A program made the position numbers and the translations under genes. A stretch of 64,000 nucleotides of DNA from Alligator mississippiensis (lineage: Eukaryota; Chordata; Crocodylia; Alligatoridae): NCBI RefSeq assembly GCF_030867095.1, contig NC_081835.1:46669892-46733891 (forward strand), in the 5' to 3' direction. This document shows, piece by piece, positions 23,201 through 39,689 of this stretch; the stretch's first letter is position 1; every line of letters starts with the position of its first letter. Under the pieces are notes generated by a model. The model saw only the letters and a list, made by a program, of their open reading frames with translations, was not told where the DNA came from and made no database searches.

Positions 23201-26200
23201 CCCAGAGCTCTGCCCAGTGCCTGCCTCAGAAGCCTCAGGCCTGTTAGCTGGTTTGGGACTGAATCCCTTTCCACTCTTTCTCTTTCTATTAGACCCATCC
23301 CTACAATACACAGGCACCCTCTTTCCCAGTGGCCTTCTTGCCTTGGTAGCAAGGACTTCCTACCCTGGAAGTGCATTAGCTTGGAGCATCAGCACTTCTG
23401 TGGGATTGTTAGTGCCAAAGCCAACTATCAGCCTTGTCCAAGTCTACTCCTCTCCCCATGCCCCCTGCACCTGGCTGCTTATGGGACATCAGCTTGATCT
23501 CTGAGCCACAACCCTGACCCAGCTTGCCCTGCTCACATGTTGTATCACTGATGCCTCCTCTAGTAGCAGAGGGATGGAGTAGGTGAGGAAGCAGCAAGCA
23601 GAGGCTACAGCTCAGGTGTGGTGGTGGGTCCTAATGGTGCCTGGCTCAGGTTTCTGAATCTTCATGCCACCAGGTGTGAACTGATGTAACAATGTTGCCT
23701 CCAGTGGCGTCCCACTAGAGAAATCTGGAGCAGAATTAGATCTTCTATCTCTTCAAGCCCAATCCCCTTCCTCTTCTTCTTTTTCCTCCCTTGACAGCAT
23801 CTCTTAACCTTGCTCTTTCTGGACTCCAAGCTGTATACTAAGTCTGGTTCTGATGATGCCACTGGCCATTGGGTGGGTGATTTTCCCAGAGCCACAGCTT
23901 ACCCCAGAGCTAGATTTCTGCTTTGGTAAAGGCCATGCTATTAAAGAAAGGCTTGTGTTGTGCTGTCTTTAGTGAGGTCCAAGAGCAGGGTAGGGCAGAG
24001 CAGAATAGAGGCAAACACTACTGGGCTGTAGCCAGGGAGCAGGGTAGGGGGATGCCGGCTTTGCTCTAGCCACAGTGCTGCTCCCCAAGTGGAGCCACTG
24101 CCTCACAGGTTAGTATCTACACACTGTCTGTGTGCACATGCTCACATACCACTCACAGAAATACACACAGGAATCCTGCCTCTTGATGGTCATGTGTATA
24201 TGTGCACAGGGGTTGGACTACTTGCTCCTAGCCAGACCCTATTCCTATCCAGACACATGTTTTTGCCCCTGTGCTTTGCTCCAGTTGCAAGGTGTTGTGA
24301 TGATGGTTTATAAAATACTTGTGATTCCTTCTACCTGGGTAAGCCTCAGCACAAAGCCTTCCCATGCATTGCATCCCAGGCTCTAAGCAGACAGAGACAT
24401 TAAGGAAATTGAGCCTATTAAGCAGTAGTTTTTTTGCCTTGATCTCTCAGCAATGGGATTCTGGGGATTATGCTGAAATGAGCATAATTGCCGGGACCTG
24501 ATGAATGGCAGCTCCATCCATGCTGTTGTTATAATGCAGCTGGGCTGAGGACTTGACAAGCCCGCCCTGAAACTGTGGCTGATGTGTACTCTGTGGCTCA
24601 CTATTGTAGCACTGTCCCGAGCATGAGGGCTGGAGGCTGCCTTCAGGGTTGCTTTGTCCTGGGTTTTTATTCTAGGATGGCTCCAGCCCCCAAGGCTACA
24701 TACACCCTGGGACAGAGTACATTTTACAGGACTCGATCAGGCCTGCTGGATGGGTATGTCTGCAAGGGAAGGCTGCCCAGATAAGAAGCCTTCAGCATGG
24801 TCCAACTGCTTTAGGAAGAGCCCTGATCTCCAGGCCAGCCATGACTTTGCTGATCTTTGATCCTAGGCTGGCTCATTATTGGTTGATATGGATGAGCTGG
24901 TGCTTTCAGAAGGGCTCAGCACCCATTAGCAGGACCGCTCAGTGTGCTGAGTGTGAACCCTGGAAAGTCTGTCCCTAGCCCCTGCTGTAAGTTGGCCCAT
25001 CCATTCAGGAGGGACAAAGGCTTAGCTAGCGCTCTTGTTAAGGGAGAAGCCGACCTCTCCTGGGAATGCCGCAGGCTGAGCTTTGGTGGTGCATGTTCTA
25101 AGAGCAGGACTCCAGCTCAGCTGCTTATGTGGTGCTGGGCTGAAGTGACTTGGCGTGTTTCTAAGATCTGGCAGCACTGAGGGATGGAACTGAAGGGATC
25201 CCTGCCCTCAGCACCCTGATACCTGGTATTCCTCTGCCATCCTGGTGAGCTTGGCAAGCTCTGTTTTGAGTGTCCCCCATGCCAGCCTGTGCTGCTAAGA
25301 AAAAGGTAGTAACACTGTGGCAGTTGATTCTGACTGCCGTGGTATGTAATGGGGACCACCAGCATATGATTTGAGAGCTCATTTGCTGAACAGAGAGAAT
25401 AAGATTGGCTTAGCTAGAATAAGAGTTGGGGGGGTAGGATTTTGTGGTTCGGGCTCTGCCACTGCATGAGTGGGAGACCCTGGGTGGGTCATCATCAGCA
25501 TGGACCAGACCTAGAACCTCTGGATCCTAACTGCAACTTTCTATATTTACCAAGCTGAAAGAGCCAACCTTTTCGGCTCAGCCTCTGCTGCCCAAAGACA
25601 AAGTATTATATTGGGTCATCATGTTTCCACCGCTGCCCTCCTTTGAAACTTGAGTCCAGGGTCTCCCAACAGTCATCACTTAACAGTTCACCCACCAACT
25701 GATGACAACCCCAGGGGAATGACCAGCATCTAGAGGGCTCCGGCTGGGAGAGTGATACTGTTTCCCCTGTGCTGCTAGGACACAGTGTGGAGCAGTGCCC
25801 TGCCCGCAGCCTCCGGGAGGAATTTGCAGGGCCAGGATGCAGAGAAGCAGGCTCCACTGCTGCTGCTTGGAGTTTTTTGGGTCAGAGGAGCTGTGAAGTG
25901 TTTGTCGCAGCCAGAGAGCTGCTTGTTTGCAAGTTGTAAACATTTATAATTGACGAGCCTCATCGGGAGAAGTGTGTAAACAGTGAGGAGTGAGAAAGGC
26001 GTGCGACTGGGGGCGAGGCGGACAGGTGTCGGCAGCTCGGAGAGCATGCAAACAAGCAGCACAGTAAACATGAAGGTGTGAATTTCTGGGAAGGCAGCAG
26101 GCCCCTCTCAGCTGAGTGGAGGATTTGCCTGGGAACCCCAGGTGCCCGTGGCACCCCCACAGAAGGGGAAAGAGGGTTAAATGCTCTGTTTGCTGCACAT

Positions 26201-27589
26201 ATGTGTCACTGTTAGTCATTGCTCAGGTTCACCACTCATACGGCACCTCACATGTAGAAATCTCACAGTGCTGTCATTCAACCTCAGAGAGGTTCAGAGA
26301 GGTAAACTGAGGCACAGCAGCATTCTTCCTTTGGCGCATGAAAGGGGGAGGAGAAGCTGGGGAAAAAAACCAACATTGTACTTCTGTAAAAGAAATTGGC
26401 CTCAGTACCAGGAAGATGGAAGAGGCCAAGGGATATGCTGGGCTTGCTGAATGCACTGTAGATGTCACCCTTCTGAGAACTGCTCTTGGGAGATGTCTCA
26501 CATGAGGGCTGATCTCATGCCCTCTAGATCACACCTTCTAACCCATACTTCTGACTCACAAAGGGTCAGGTCTACAGGGTGCTCCAGCTGTCCCATTGCC
26601 ACTGAACGGGCCTCCCATGGGATCAGCCATCCACAGATGTCTTGTCTTCTGGCTCTAGGCTGGTCTTGGAGAGACTAGAGGTGGGGAAGAGTGATAGGAG
26701 AGTGATGGAGAAAGGGTGGGAGGCAAGAAAAAAGAGAAAGACAGGGTGGTACATCAGGGGGGAGGGAAAGGGAGAGGAAGGAGCATTTTGGTTGCATCAA
26801 CCCTCTGCTTTTTTCTGGCTATCTGTGATGGTGCTGGGAGCTGACAGCCTTAAGCTTGCCATTTGCCCTCTGGAGTGTTGCTGACAGGACACAGCCCTCG
26901 AATGCAAGTACATAACCACCATAGAGGTCTGTTCTGTTGCATCAAGGCACAGGGCCAGGGCCCTGGATGGCTCCAGGTGTTTTACCTGTTTGGGGTACTT
27001 TCAAACTGTGGATAGTCAGGGGGTCTGGCTTTTGTACTACCCAAGCAGTAGACAGGTCTGTGGTTTGGGGAAGCCAACCACCAACCAAGAGGGGGCTCAG
27101 GCCTGACATGCTATGGGGAACATGGCTGCAGCCTGTTTATCTGAGCATTTATCTACCTTACTGAACTGCTGCCACCATAGCTATGCCAGCAGAGCCCCCT
27201 AGTGGAGATGCCAGGTAAACAAGCAGAAGGGGGTTTTCTGCCAGTGGAGCTACACCACTTCCTAAAGGGCAAGAGCTAACAGGGCAGAAGCCCTTCTCTG
27301 TTGGCATAGGTGCATTCAGGCTGGCAGCTGGTTTTTGCTGGCAGAGCTTCAGCACTTAGGGGGTGTGATCCTTTCACGCCGTTATGCAGTCTAGTTATGC
27401 TGGCAAATCTTGCAGTGAGCCAGACCTGAGGTTCTGGCAGACTATAGATGACCTGTGTGTGGATAGCAGTACAAAGAAGCCCCATCTGAGACTGAGACAA
27501 TGCTAGGTACTGTGCAAGCATGTGGCAAGTGTGTCTCCACTCCAAGAAGCTTCTAGGCAAAATAGCCAGGGAGAATGGCAGGGAGGCAG
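20241..27589. other. Putative intron 1, no gene seen
   Basis: No exon was recognised. AT-richer unique patches at about 24380-24560 and 25895-26060 (tttgcaagttgtaaacatt, gtgtgtaaacagtg) may be conserved non-coding elements. A weak MIR-like patch (gaggtaaactgaggcacag) lies near 26300. A CTCF-like motif with one mismatch lies at 27192-27205 on the - strand. Confidence 0.35.
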
Positions 27590-27690
27590 AGGCACTAAGA
27601 GGTGAAGGGATTTGCCCAAGGTCACATCACAGAGCAGTAGCAGAGCCAGTAGTACAACTGAGGTCTTTAATGCCCAGTGGACAGTAGCTA
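27590..27690 (-). repeat. MIR-like SINE fragment
   Basis: gatttgcccaaggtcaca ... agcagagccagtag is the reverse-strand MIR core (ggcaagtcac / gctctgcc in the sense direction). Confidence 0.6.
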
Positions 27691-29324
27691 AGTACTCAAA
27701 TACTGGATATATTTAGGCAGCTAGATGGATGCAAGGGAAGCAACGGGGAGGGACGGAGCAGTGAAAGACTCTTCATGAATAATGCATTTGATGAGTTTAG
27801 CCTCTTTCTCGCTTGAGGAATCCCCGTGAGCAAACCAGTATTTCCTTGAATGTATTCATTGCTTGAAATTATTCAGTGGTTTTTTTTGTTGTTTTTTTTT
27901 TTTAGTTTGCTCCTGTGAACTGGGAGGGATGGATAGGCTGAGTGGCTGGGGAGTGTTTAGGGTTGGCTAGGGTCAGTTTTAGGGACAGGCAGCCAGGGCA
28001 ATTGCCTAGGGCCCAAGGCCATGAGAGCTCCACTAGGGTGAGTGGAAATCATTTAGCACGTGAGATGGGTCCATATTAAATCTCTGTCTAAGAGCATTTG
28101 AGTCTAACACTGGCTCTGTACTAGGCTGAGACATTGATCAAACCCTCAGAATAAGTACTAGGTAAGAGGAAAGTGGGATCTCGTGTTGAGCATCTGGATT
28201 GACTCTCTCTGAGCTGATGTGAATTGCTGTGAATGGGCAGGTGTGCCCCATGGCATTGGTTATGTTCCTTGATTGGAAGAATAGGTAGGTACCGAGTGAG
28301 ATCGACCGTAATAACTTGCTCACATTATCCGTGCCACTAACACTCATCTGCATGGACGTACATGGAGAATGAAGCCAGATGGAGCAGGGCCAGTTTCAAT
28401 GGAGCTGATTCTCTCCCTCCTGGTGGTCTTATCCCATCCCTAGTTCTGAGGTGTTTGGTACAGGGAGGGCCTCAGTCAACACAAGGCAAACGAACCTGTG
28501 TCTGGGCCTCAATCCTGATCCTACTCAGGTTGATGTTAAAACTCCCATTCACTTCCAGTAGCCAAAACCTTTTTGGTTTTCATGATTTTCTTAGAAAATC
28601 TGGAAAATATTTGTGAAAATTATTGGGGATAAAAAGTGAGAAAAACTGTTATTTTCCAAAAAATTAGGCAGGAATAACTTGTTTTCTGACTGGCTCTGTC
28701 AAACATTCATGAATGATGGCAAATGGACATATTCTGCCATGTACAACACAGCCCCCAGTCACTTGCATCTCCTATAATGCAAGCTTCTTCCATCAGCCTG
28801 AAAATCACAGAGAGAAAAATGGACATAGTTTCCCAGGAATGGTTATCTGAATTTGCAAATGAATTAGCTTTGGCCATTCTTATTCAGGTCTCTCTCTCTC
28901 TGAATGGTTGATCCATTCAGTTCTGTTCTCTCTCACTCCCTCTGTCTGCCTCTATAATGAAATCTGTATCAATAGATAAAAATACATTAAAAGAGCATTG
29001 CTAATACTAAAGCCTAGAGGTCAAAAGTCAGGAAGGCAGATTTCTGACTGTCAGTGCAACAGTTATTCGGTCCCTTGTACACAGGCATTCTGAGACAGGC
29101 TTTAACCACATGATTGCATACAGTTTTCTGGGGGACCCCCGACTCGTCCATGCACGGGAAGGCTGGGGCCCACTTAATGAGCAGCTATTCAATATTTTGT
29201 TTCCGCCTGATTGTTCAATGTGCAGCCCTAGGTCTTATTTACTGTGCATTATTCAAATGCTGCTCTGAGGGCAGAATTATTCATTTCCTTGTGGGCTTAA
29301 CTGCGGCGCTCATCACAAGATGAT
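27691..29324. other. Putative intron 1; AT-rich islands
   Basis: The islands at about 27770-27880 (ttcatgaataatgc, gaatgtattcattgc, gaaattattcag) and 29170-29324 (cctgattgttcaatg, gcattattcaaatgc, gaattattcatttcc) are rich in ATTCA/TTCAA-type homeodomain or POU-like cores. A poly-T stretch sits near 27880-27903. No gene was seen. Confidence 0.3.
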
Positions 29325-29420
29325 CCAAATGCTTCACAGACGTTAATTAATTAGTCTTCACAACATCCGTATGGTAGGCATGGGTACCATTTTCCCCATT
29401 TCACAGATGGGGAGATGAGT
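29325..29420 (+). repeat. MIR-like SINE fragment
   Basis: cttcacaacatccgtatgg ... ccccatttcacagatgggg resembles the MIR/CORE-SINE 3' part. The copy is short and old. Confidence 0.5.
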
Positions 29421-31865
29421 TGTGAAGGGAAAGGAAGGCCCTAAGTGCCCTATTGGTCCTGTTATATATTCTGCTTGGCCCTCACTGGCTGTTCGAGCTA
29501 AACTGGAGGCTGGTGATACATTCCCTATCATACAGGGCAAAAGAGGGGGAAATGCTGTAGGTTTCAGGCCTTTCAGAGTATCACAAAGCTCTCAAGGTGC
29601 CTTGCTATTGATCCAGAGGCAAGAGCTATAAATGGGTGCATGGTCATCTAGGCTGGAGATTTAAAGGCAGCTGGATATGATGCTGTTAGTGTCTTTCCTT
29701 TGTGTACCATTAGCTGCAGAAGTGGGTATGTTAGCTATACCAGCCAGAAGGACCACTAAGGCTGAGGTGAACGTTTCACCATAACCATGCAGGATACATT
29801 ACACCCAATGGTAATGGCTTCTGAAACATCTGGAGATATTTTTAGCCCTTCCTCCAAGGGACTCAAAGCAAACATGAACACATCACCCTTCCCAGCATGC
29901 CCCTGAAGGCAGGGAAGTCACCTTTACAGAGGGACAGTGGGACACAGAGAGAAGGGAGCTTGTCTGGATAAAGTGACACTGGAAGGTGGGCAAGGGATAA
30001 AACCCAGAGATCCTGACTCCCACTTTTCAGCTTTAACAACCTGCTGTTTCACATCTACTAGAGCTAGGAGAAAAAACCCCCTAGTTATGGGATTGCTCCA
30101 TCGCCCCACTGCTACTGGCTGGTCCCTAAGTATATTTCCTGGTGCTTTTTCCAGCTGGTTGTAAAATCCACTATTCCCCCAGAAGAACTATTCTGTTGAC
30201 CAATGGAGCCCACCAGCAGAATGTTTTCCCAGCTTTTATTTTCTTCATCAGAGCCCCCGGCTTCCCAGACATCCCTCGACTGACATGGGTTGGCCACTGA
30301 AAGAAACTCATTGACACTCACCTCCCCTAGGCTGGAAAAGAATTGTTGACCTGCATGTCGCCTTAACCCAAGTGGAGGTGACAGGGAGATGAGGGTGGCA
30401 CTCACACCTGATGGTAGACACCAAGGAAGTGTGTGTATAAGATCCGTCTGATCCTCTTTTTGGTACCACCCAAATTATACCCTCCATTACACTATTCCTT
30501 CTTCAGGGCTTTGCTATAATGGCTTTAAATAATTGCAGTTAACTCCTGCTGGCTGTCCTCCAGACAGTGTTTAACACTGACAACGGCTGAATCATATGCT
30601 ATAGGTTTCAGGCCTCGAACAGAAAAACAATTAAAACCACTAATCAATGGCTTGTGTCACCTTTCACTTCCAGCATCTGTTTCCTTCTCAGGTACTGAAA
30701 GACAGCATCTTTCTCCCTCTGATTGCTTCCTCCCCCTCACCCCCCTTTGCAGATTCTGAGTTTTGTTGTTATTGCTTTCATAGAGCATCTTCAAGCAGGA
30801 TCTGTGACAAGACAATGATAGAAAGTTTGCCCCTTCCTCACTTGCAGAGGAAGGAGTCTTACAGCTCCAGAATTTATGGTGGCCAATGGATCCTCATACA
30901 AGCTGGTGAGAAATCCAGAGGTGGACTTTGAGGGACAAGGTGTGTAGGCTCCATCTATCTGGCTCTGTGCTAATTACTATTGGGCCATCCTGGTGTTAAG
31001 TTTGAGTCATCACGATCGGGGTATGGTAGCTGGTGAAGTAGCACTGAAAAAAGTATTGTATTTGGGGGTTGGATATATTGGACTAAGTTTCAGTTATGTT
31101 ATGGCTCTTTTTCATGGCTCAGGTGGTACAAAGGAGTTAGATTCCTCCTCTGATCCTTCAGGAACAAACATGAGTTCTAGCCACCTCTGCAGACCTCTAG
31201 GACTAGTTCAGACCAGGTTACAAAATCACAAGGCCAAACCCTGTTTTCTGATGCCCACTCCCCCTTCCCCACGGCCCATTATTTGTGTTGGGGGTGGGGA
31301 GGGAAGGAGGAAAGGTGATGGAGTTAGGATGTGAACAGCTCTGGTAAGGGACCATTTCTCCAAAGAGCCCCACCAGATAAAATCTGCTTCTCAATTGCCT
31401 CAGCAAAACTTGTCCATTGCATCTGCAGCATGAGTCCCATTGCTTCACATTCAGGAGTGATGCTTTTTTTTTAATTGGTAGCATGTGTGCACAGCAGGAG
31501 CTCACTTGGCTCCCATATGCAGCTAACTGTAGGTGCTCCGTGGGCAGACAAAGGAGATGTATTTGCAAGGTGAAAGGCAAGCACCAAAAAATTGAAGCCA
31601 ATGGCTTCAGCTTTCTAATCAGCTGGTGATGTGATGGCAAACAGCTCAAGAAGGCAACTGCCAGCCACAGGGGCGTGGGTGGGAGATCTGGAAATCAGGC
31701 CAGACTTGGGGGGTCATCCTAATTTTGAAACTCTGATAGTGGAAGGAAAGACACTCATTGGCTTAACCAGTTTAAAGGAACGCTGTCAGCTAGAAAGCTG
31801 GTCTGTTTCAAATGAATGAGTTCCAAGGAGCTTTTGGCATTACTGAGTCCTCTCTCAATTGTTGC
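29421..31865. other. Putative intron 1, no gene seen
   Basis: No recognised exons or full repeats. A weak MIR-like patch lies around 29920-30040. The open frames are short and featureless. Confidence 0.35.
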
Positions 31866-32083
31866 AGTTTAAAGAGGAGTGACTTTCTAATTATGAAGGT
31901 GGTCAAGCATTGGAACAGATTACTAGAGAGGTTGTACAGTTTCTCTCATTGGACGGTTTTAGGTACAGATTAGACAAACACTTGGCTGGGCTGGTTTAGC
32001 TAGGGACCATCCTGCCTTTAGCAGGGGGTCGGACTAAATGACCTCATGAAGACCTTTCCAGACCCATTTTTCTATGATTCAGA
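31866..32083 (+). mobile_element. CR1 LINE 3' tail fragment
   Basis: The succession ggtggtcaagcattgga, ggttttaggtacagattag, gcagggggtcggactaaatg and ttctatgattc is the CR1 ORF2 C-terminus plus 3' tail. It is severely 5'-truncated and the coding part is broken. Confidence 0.75.
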
Positions 32084-35004
<2,921 letters not shown>

Positions 35005-35529
35005 AAAAGGACATCATCCCACCTGCTCTGTGACTGGACTCACATTTAGCAAAGCTTTGATGCATGAAGTGACAAGTTCAATCCTCTTATAAGCCCTGGG
35101 AGGCCCTACCCCAGTTTCAACCCAGAACTCAAACCAGGCATGGAGTCTGAATGTGAATGATCAGTGCAAGGAAAATGCACTGTCAGAGGGCAGGTTCCAA
35201 AAGGCAAACTCAGCCTTTCAATGTCACCCGAGGAAGTTGGTGGCATCAAGGCAAATCCACTGCAGCTCATCATAAACTGCAAAGGAAGCAAAAATAGGCA
35301 ATGACTGCCTTGAGCTAGAACCAGCCACTGCTCCCCTGAGGGAGAGGTGACTCTTCAGAGCTGGACATGGCTAGACACCTGTAGAAGGTAATCCATAGCA
35401 AGACCTTGTCCTTGTGATCCAATGGCTAGAGCCCAAGGAGCATTAGGTGCTGACAGAGCCTTGAGTAAGGTAAATTCTTCCTCAGTTCATCCATCCCTCC
35501 ATTTCCAATGCTGCCACCTGTATTTGAGT

Positions 35530-36893
35530 CTTAAAAAAGTTTATTAAAGAGGCCATCCTTAATGGACTGGCCGACGGCAACATCCTGAGGGACAGCCAGC
35601 ATGGGTTTGTTGCAGGTGGGTCTTGCTTGACCAATCTCATTTCCTTCTACGACCAGGTGACCTATCACCTGGACAAGGGAGAAGAGATTGATGTCATATA
35701 TTTTGACTTCAAAAAAGCTTTCGATCTGGTGTCCCGTGATCACCTCTTGGTGAAACTGGCCAATTGTGGCCTTGGGTCCACCACGAACCACTGGCTGGAA
35801 AACTGGCTCCGGGGTCGGGCCCAGAGGGTAGTAATTGACGGAACTCAATTGTCATGGTGCCCTGTGACCAGTGGGGTCCCTCAAGGCTCTGTCCTTGAAC
35901 CCATACTGTTCAACATCTTCATTAATAATGTGGACATTGGAGTCAGCGGACTGGCCAAGTTCACCAATGACACCAGACTTTGGGGCAAAGCAGCCACACC
36001 TGAGGACAGGAGGGCAATCCAGGCTGACCTTGACAGGCTCAGGAAATGGGCGGACGAGAACCTGATGGTGTTTAACACCGAAAAATGCAAGGTTCTCCAC
36101 CTTGGGAGGGAAAACCTGCAGCATCCTTATAGGCTCAGCAGTGCTACGCTGGCTAGCACTATGGAAGAAAGAGACTTGGTGGGTCACGATTGACCACAAG
36201 ATGAACATGAGCCTGCAATGCGATGCTGCGGCTAGTAAAGTGACCAAAACGTGGGCTTGCATCCATAGATGTTTCTCAAGCAAATCCTGGGATGCCATTC
36301 TCCCCCTGTACTCGGCCTTGGTGAGGCCGCAGCTGGAGTACTGTGTCCAGTTTTGGGCTCCACAATTCAAAAAGGATGTGGAGAAGCTTGAAAGAGTCCA
36401 GAGAAGAGCCACGCGCATGATCAGAGGTCAGGGAAGCAGACCTTACGATGACAGGCTGAGAGCCCTGGGGCTCTTTAGCTTGGAAAAGCGCAGGCTCAGG
36501 GGTGATCTGATGGCCACCTACAAGTTTATCAGGGGTGACCACCAGTATCTGGGGGAACGTTTGTTCACCAGAGCGCCCCAAGGGATGATGACTAGGTCGA
36601 ATGGTCATAAACTACTACAAGACCATTTCAGGCTGGACATAAGGAAGAATTTCTTTACTGTCCGAGCCCCCAAGGTCTGGAACAGCCTGCCACCGGAGGT
36701 GGTTCAAGCGCCTACATTGAACACCTTCAAGAGCAAACTGGATGCTCATCTTGCTGGGATCCTATGACCCCAGCTGACTTCCTGCCCTTTGGGGGGGGGG
36801 GGGGGGGCTGGACTCGATGATCTTCTGAGGTCCCTTCCAGCCCTAATGTCTATGAAAAATCTATGAAATGTCTATGAAATCTATGAAATTTAT
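35530..36893 (+). mobile_element. CR1 LINE copy B, 5'-truncated
   Basis: The element starts within ORF2 at about 35530. It covers the reverse transcriptase and C-terminus and ends in a 3' tail with a 17-G run (36791-36807), gaggtcccttccagccct and four or five tctatgaaa-type units, the tandem 3' end of CR1. It belongs to a different subfamily from copies A and D. Confidence 0.93.
35627..36767 (+). pseudogene. CR1 ORF2 reverse transcriptase remnant (copy B)
   Basis: Two fragments, 35627-36193 and 36102-36767, lie in different frames. Motifs seen are YFDFKKAFDLVS, SGVPQGSVL, LFNIFINN and FTNDTRLWG, where family members carry the catalytic FADD. Also seen are ALVRPQLEYCVQFW, RRATRMIRG, EKRRLRGDL and KVWNSLPPEVV. 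The missing catalytic Asp and the frame break mark it as dead. Confidence 0.9.
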
Positions 36894-38479
36894 GAGTGAC
36901 CAAGAAATCACTCATACCCAGCCTGGGCAAGCCAATGAAACAGGTTGAGCTGATGGGCAAGGGGGAATAGCAAGGGTAGGTGACACATGTAAGGTCAGCA
37001 TCTTCCTGTCACTGCCTCTGTTGCTGAGATTCTGATGCCTCCCACACCTGCAGGAAGCTGGCAGCCATTTGGGGTGAGTGGTCTCTCCCCTGGGGTGAGT
37101 GGATGGAGATATGGAGGGAGCCTGCTCCTGTAGGTATGTAAAAGGGAAGGCACAAACACTGCTCCTTCCTTCTTTGTTGATTGTCATCACCTTGAAGGAC
37201 CAGCCAGTTGGCTGTGAAACTGTTGCACCTGTGGCTACACGGATCTATCATTCTTTCCAAGCCAGCCCACTTATTGGCTTTCCAATTTGGCCCAGTTGGC
37301 TGCTCTGCTCCCTTTGATTAGGCTTTGCTTAATGATGCAGTAAGATTGGGAGCTGAAAGAGATTGCACAGGCTAGAGCTATAACACCAACTGATCCTTGC
37401 CTCTCTTTGCCTTCCGCTGTGCCTGGGTGAGGAATTAACGAGGAGAGCTGAGAAACGAGGTGCAAGAGGCAAGGTCATCTCTTTGTTGGCTGTCTCTTCC
37501 TTTCCTTTGAGCCTGCTTTGCATTTCTCCCCTGCAGGGATGGCTGTTCCTTCCTCCTTGTGCCTGCCAGTGGGTCAGGCGAATTGATACTGATCATTATG
37601 TTACTCATTCCTCAGCTATAAACAGAAACACTTGCTGCCTAATGGGGTTTTAATTATAGTATTACACAATTATTATATCATTTTCTCCTATTGATTCCCA
37701 TAGTAGGGAAGAGGCAAACAGCTCAGTCTAACAGGTATTAATGACCACATACTCCTACGCATACTCATTCACCACAGCCAGGAGGGATCCATCCTCTTAG
37801 CACAACTGTACATGTGTCTGAACCCTCACACAAGTCCGGACCCATGCAGATAAAGCCAAACATAGTAGTATAACTGGCAGGGGAGGGAGCTGGGACCAGG
37901 GCAGTAGTCCCCAGCACTGCCTTTGAAGGGGTGCAAAAGCAGCAGCAGCTGATCACACCATTACAATTGACATGGCATGAGGTAGCACTGCACAGCTGCC
38001 CCGGGCATGGAGCTGCACTGCTAGTTGCTGTGCCTCTGGCCCCACACATATTAGAGAGCCAGCTGCAACATTTCATCAAAATCCTTTTCCACTGGAAAAG
38101 ACCATTTCCATGAATCCAGTGGTTTTTGTGAAATGATATTGATTTTGACAAAACTCAGGAAAAGAAATTGGACAACTGTTTCAAAATGTCAGAATGCCTC
38201 ATTTTGACATTTTTGAAATGCAAAGCTTTGACTTGCATTTGGAGGGGACTTCTGGGCTAGACATGGGTTTTCTATAACATCATATAAAGGGGTTGAAATG
38301 AAAAGGAAATGTTTCAGCTGTATCAAACCAAAGCATTATAATTGACCCCAAGTGAATTTTCTTTCATGAGAATCCTCAAAGCTTTGGCTTTCTAACCTGA
38401 TTCATCATGAACTTTATTTTTCAAAATTTCAACCTTTTCCAAGGGCCAAAAAATCCACTGTGTGACCAGCTGCTTTTTA
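36894..38479. other. Non-coding; AT-rich island
   Basis: An AT-rich island at about 37575-37720 (gatactgatcattatg, ggttttaattatagt, cacaattattatatc) might be a conserved non-coding element. No gene was recognised. Confidence 0.3.
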
Positions 38480-38900
38480 CACGCTCACACAAAGCCAGAC
38501 ATAGAGGAATTCACAGACCCGTGTGTGAAAACCTGCAAACACAGACAAAATCCACACATGTATGTGAATCTACGCATACCTGCAAATCCATGTGTGCAGG
38601 AAGCCTCACTCACAGACATCTACACTCTCACAAGTCTATGCATGTATGAATTTGAACATCCATAGTTGAAATCACATATATGTGGGACTTGACACCTTCA
38701 CAATAATTTTTCTGTGTATGTAACCATGCACTGCTACATATGAATTCACGTATGTAGACACCTGTGTATTCACACACCCTTAAAAAAGCAACATATGAGC
38801 CATGTGTTTACATTATATACTCATCCCCTGACCCAAAATCACACACATGGAGCATGTTGTATCATACACAGTGGTATCGTAAAATCATGGATGCACAAGT
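38480..38900. repeat. CA/TG-rich degenerate tract
   Basis: Repeated acacatgtatgtg, gtatgtagacac and cacacatgg words over about 400 bp, similar in style to the tracts at 1-760 and 11478-11745. Confidence 0.5.
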
Positions 38901-39081
38901 ACATATAGAATAACATGTATTAAATGTCTTTACTCAGGCAGATATAGGTGATATATAGAAGATGGAGCTTTTGCTAGATGCGATTGCCTTCCTCCAGAAC
39001 ACAAGATTAGAAATAGCTTTTAAACAAGGCTAATTTCCATAGAGCGATTCTCTTTATGGTACCTATGTGTACAGAACATGG

Positions 39082-39689
39082 TGTTAGGAGCCTCTGCAGC
39101 AAGCAAGCAAGCTAAACTGCCCCCAGCTGGTCTTAGTTACCTGAGTGGACCTGGCTGCCAGAGGCCTAATTATCCTTAGTTGACCCTGGTTGCTTGCATG
39201 GGTGTAGCTGCCTGCTTATAAGCAAAAGGGATGACTCCCTGCCTAGCCTTAGGCTGCTGATGTTTGCTGGGTCCTGCTTTGTGATTTCCCGGCTTCATGT
39301 GTGTTCCTAGTCCCTGCCTGCTGATCTCTCCCTGCTTTTTGCTTCAGACTTGCTGGCTCCTGACCACCTTTTCTCCTGACTCCAGTCCAGCCCCCACATC
39401 TTCTGATAGCTGCTCCTGGCTTATGGCTTTAGTTTAGTCAGGACCCACATCCCAGTCCCGTACAGCTACAGTTACAGCTGCATGCTCCAGACCCCTTGGT
39501 CAATGACTCGAGTCTGGATCCCTGCTTCCTGCCTCTGTCCCCCTTGGTCTCTGGCTAAACTCAGGAGGACCACCTATGCCCTGGCCCCTTACAGATTGTG
39601 GCTCCCTGACCTGTCCGCTCCTGATCTCCTAGGTTGTGACATTCTAGGGTTAAGCCCTGACTGTCCATGTCCTGGTCATACCCCTGACA
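39082..39689 (+). mobile_element. LTR-like fossil, copy 2 (solo, family unclassified)
   Basis: About 608 bp beginning TGTTAGGAGCC and ending CCCCTGACA, with short inverted ends. It is collinear with 1409-2528, sharing the ctgcctgcttataagc TATA-like block and the acagctacag block. No internal region and no partner LTR are nearby, so it is a solo fossil. It is old, judging by its divergence from copy 1. Confidence 0.5.

Noticed and set aside
27192-27205. CTCF-like motif CCACTAGGGGGCTC (-)
   Set aside because: One core position mismatches, so it is noted only as a near match.
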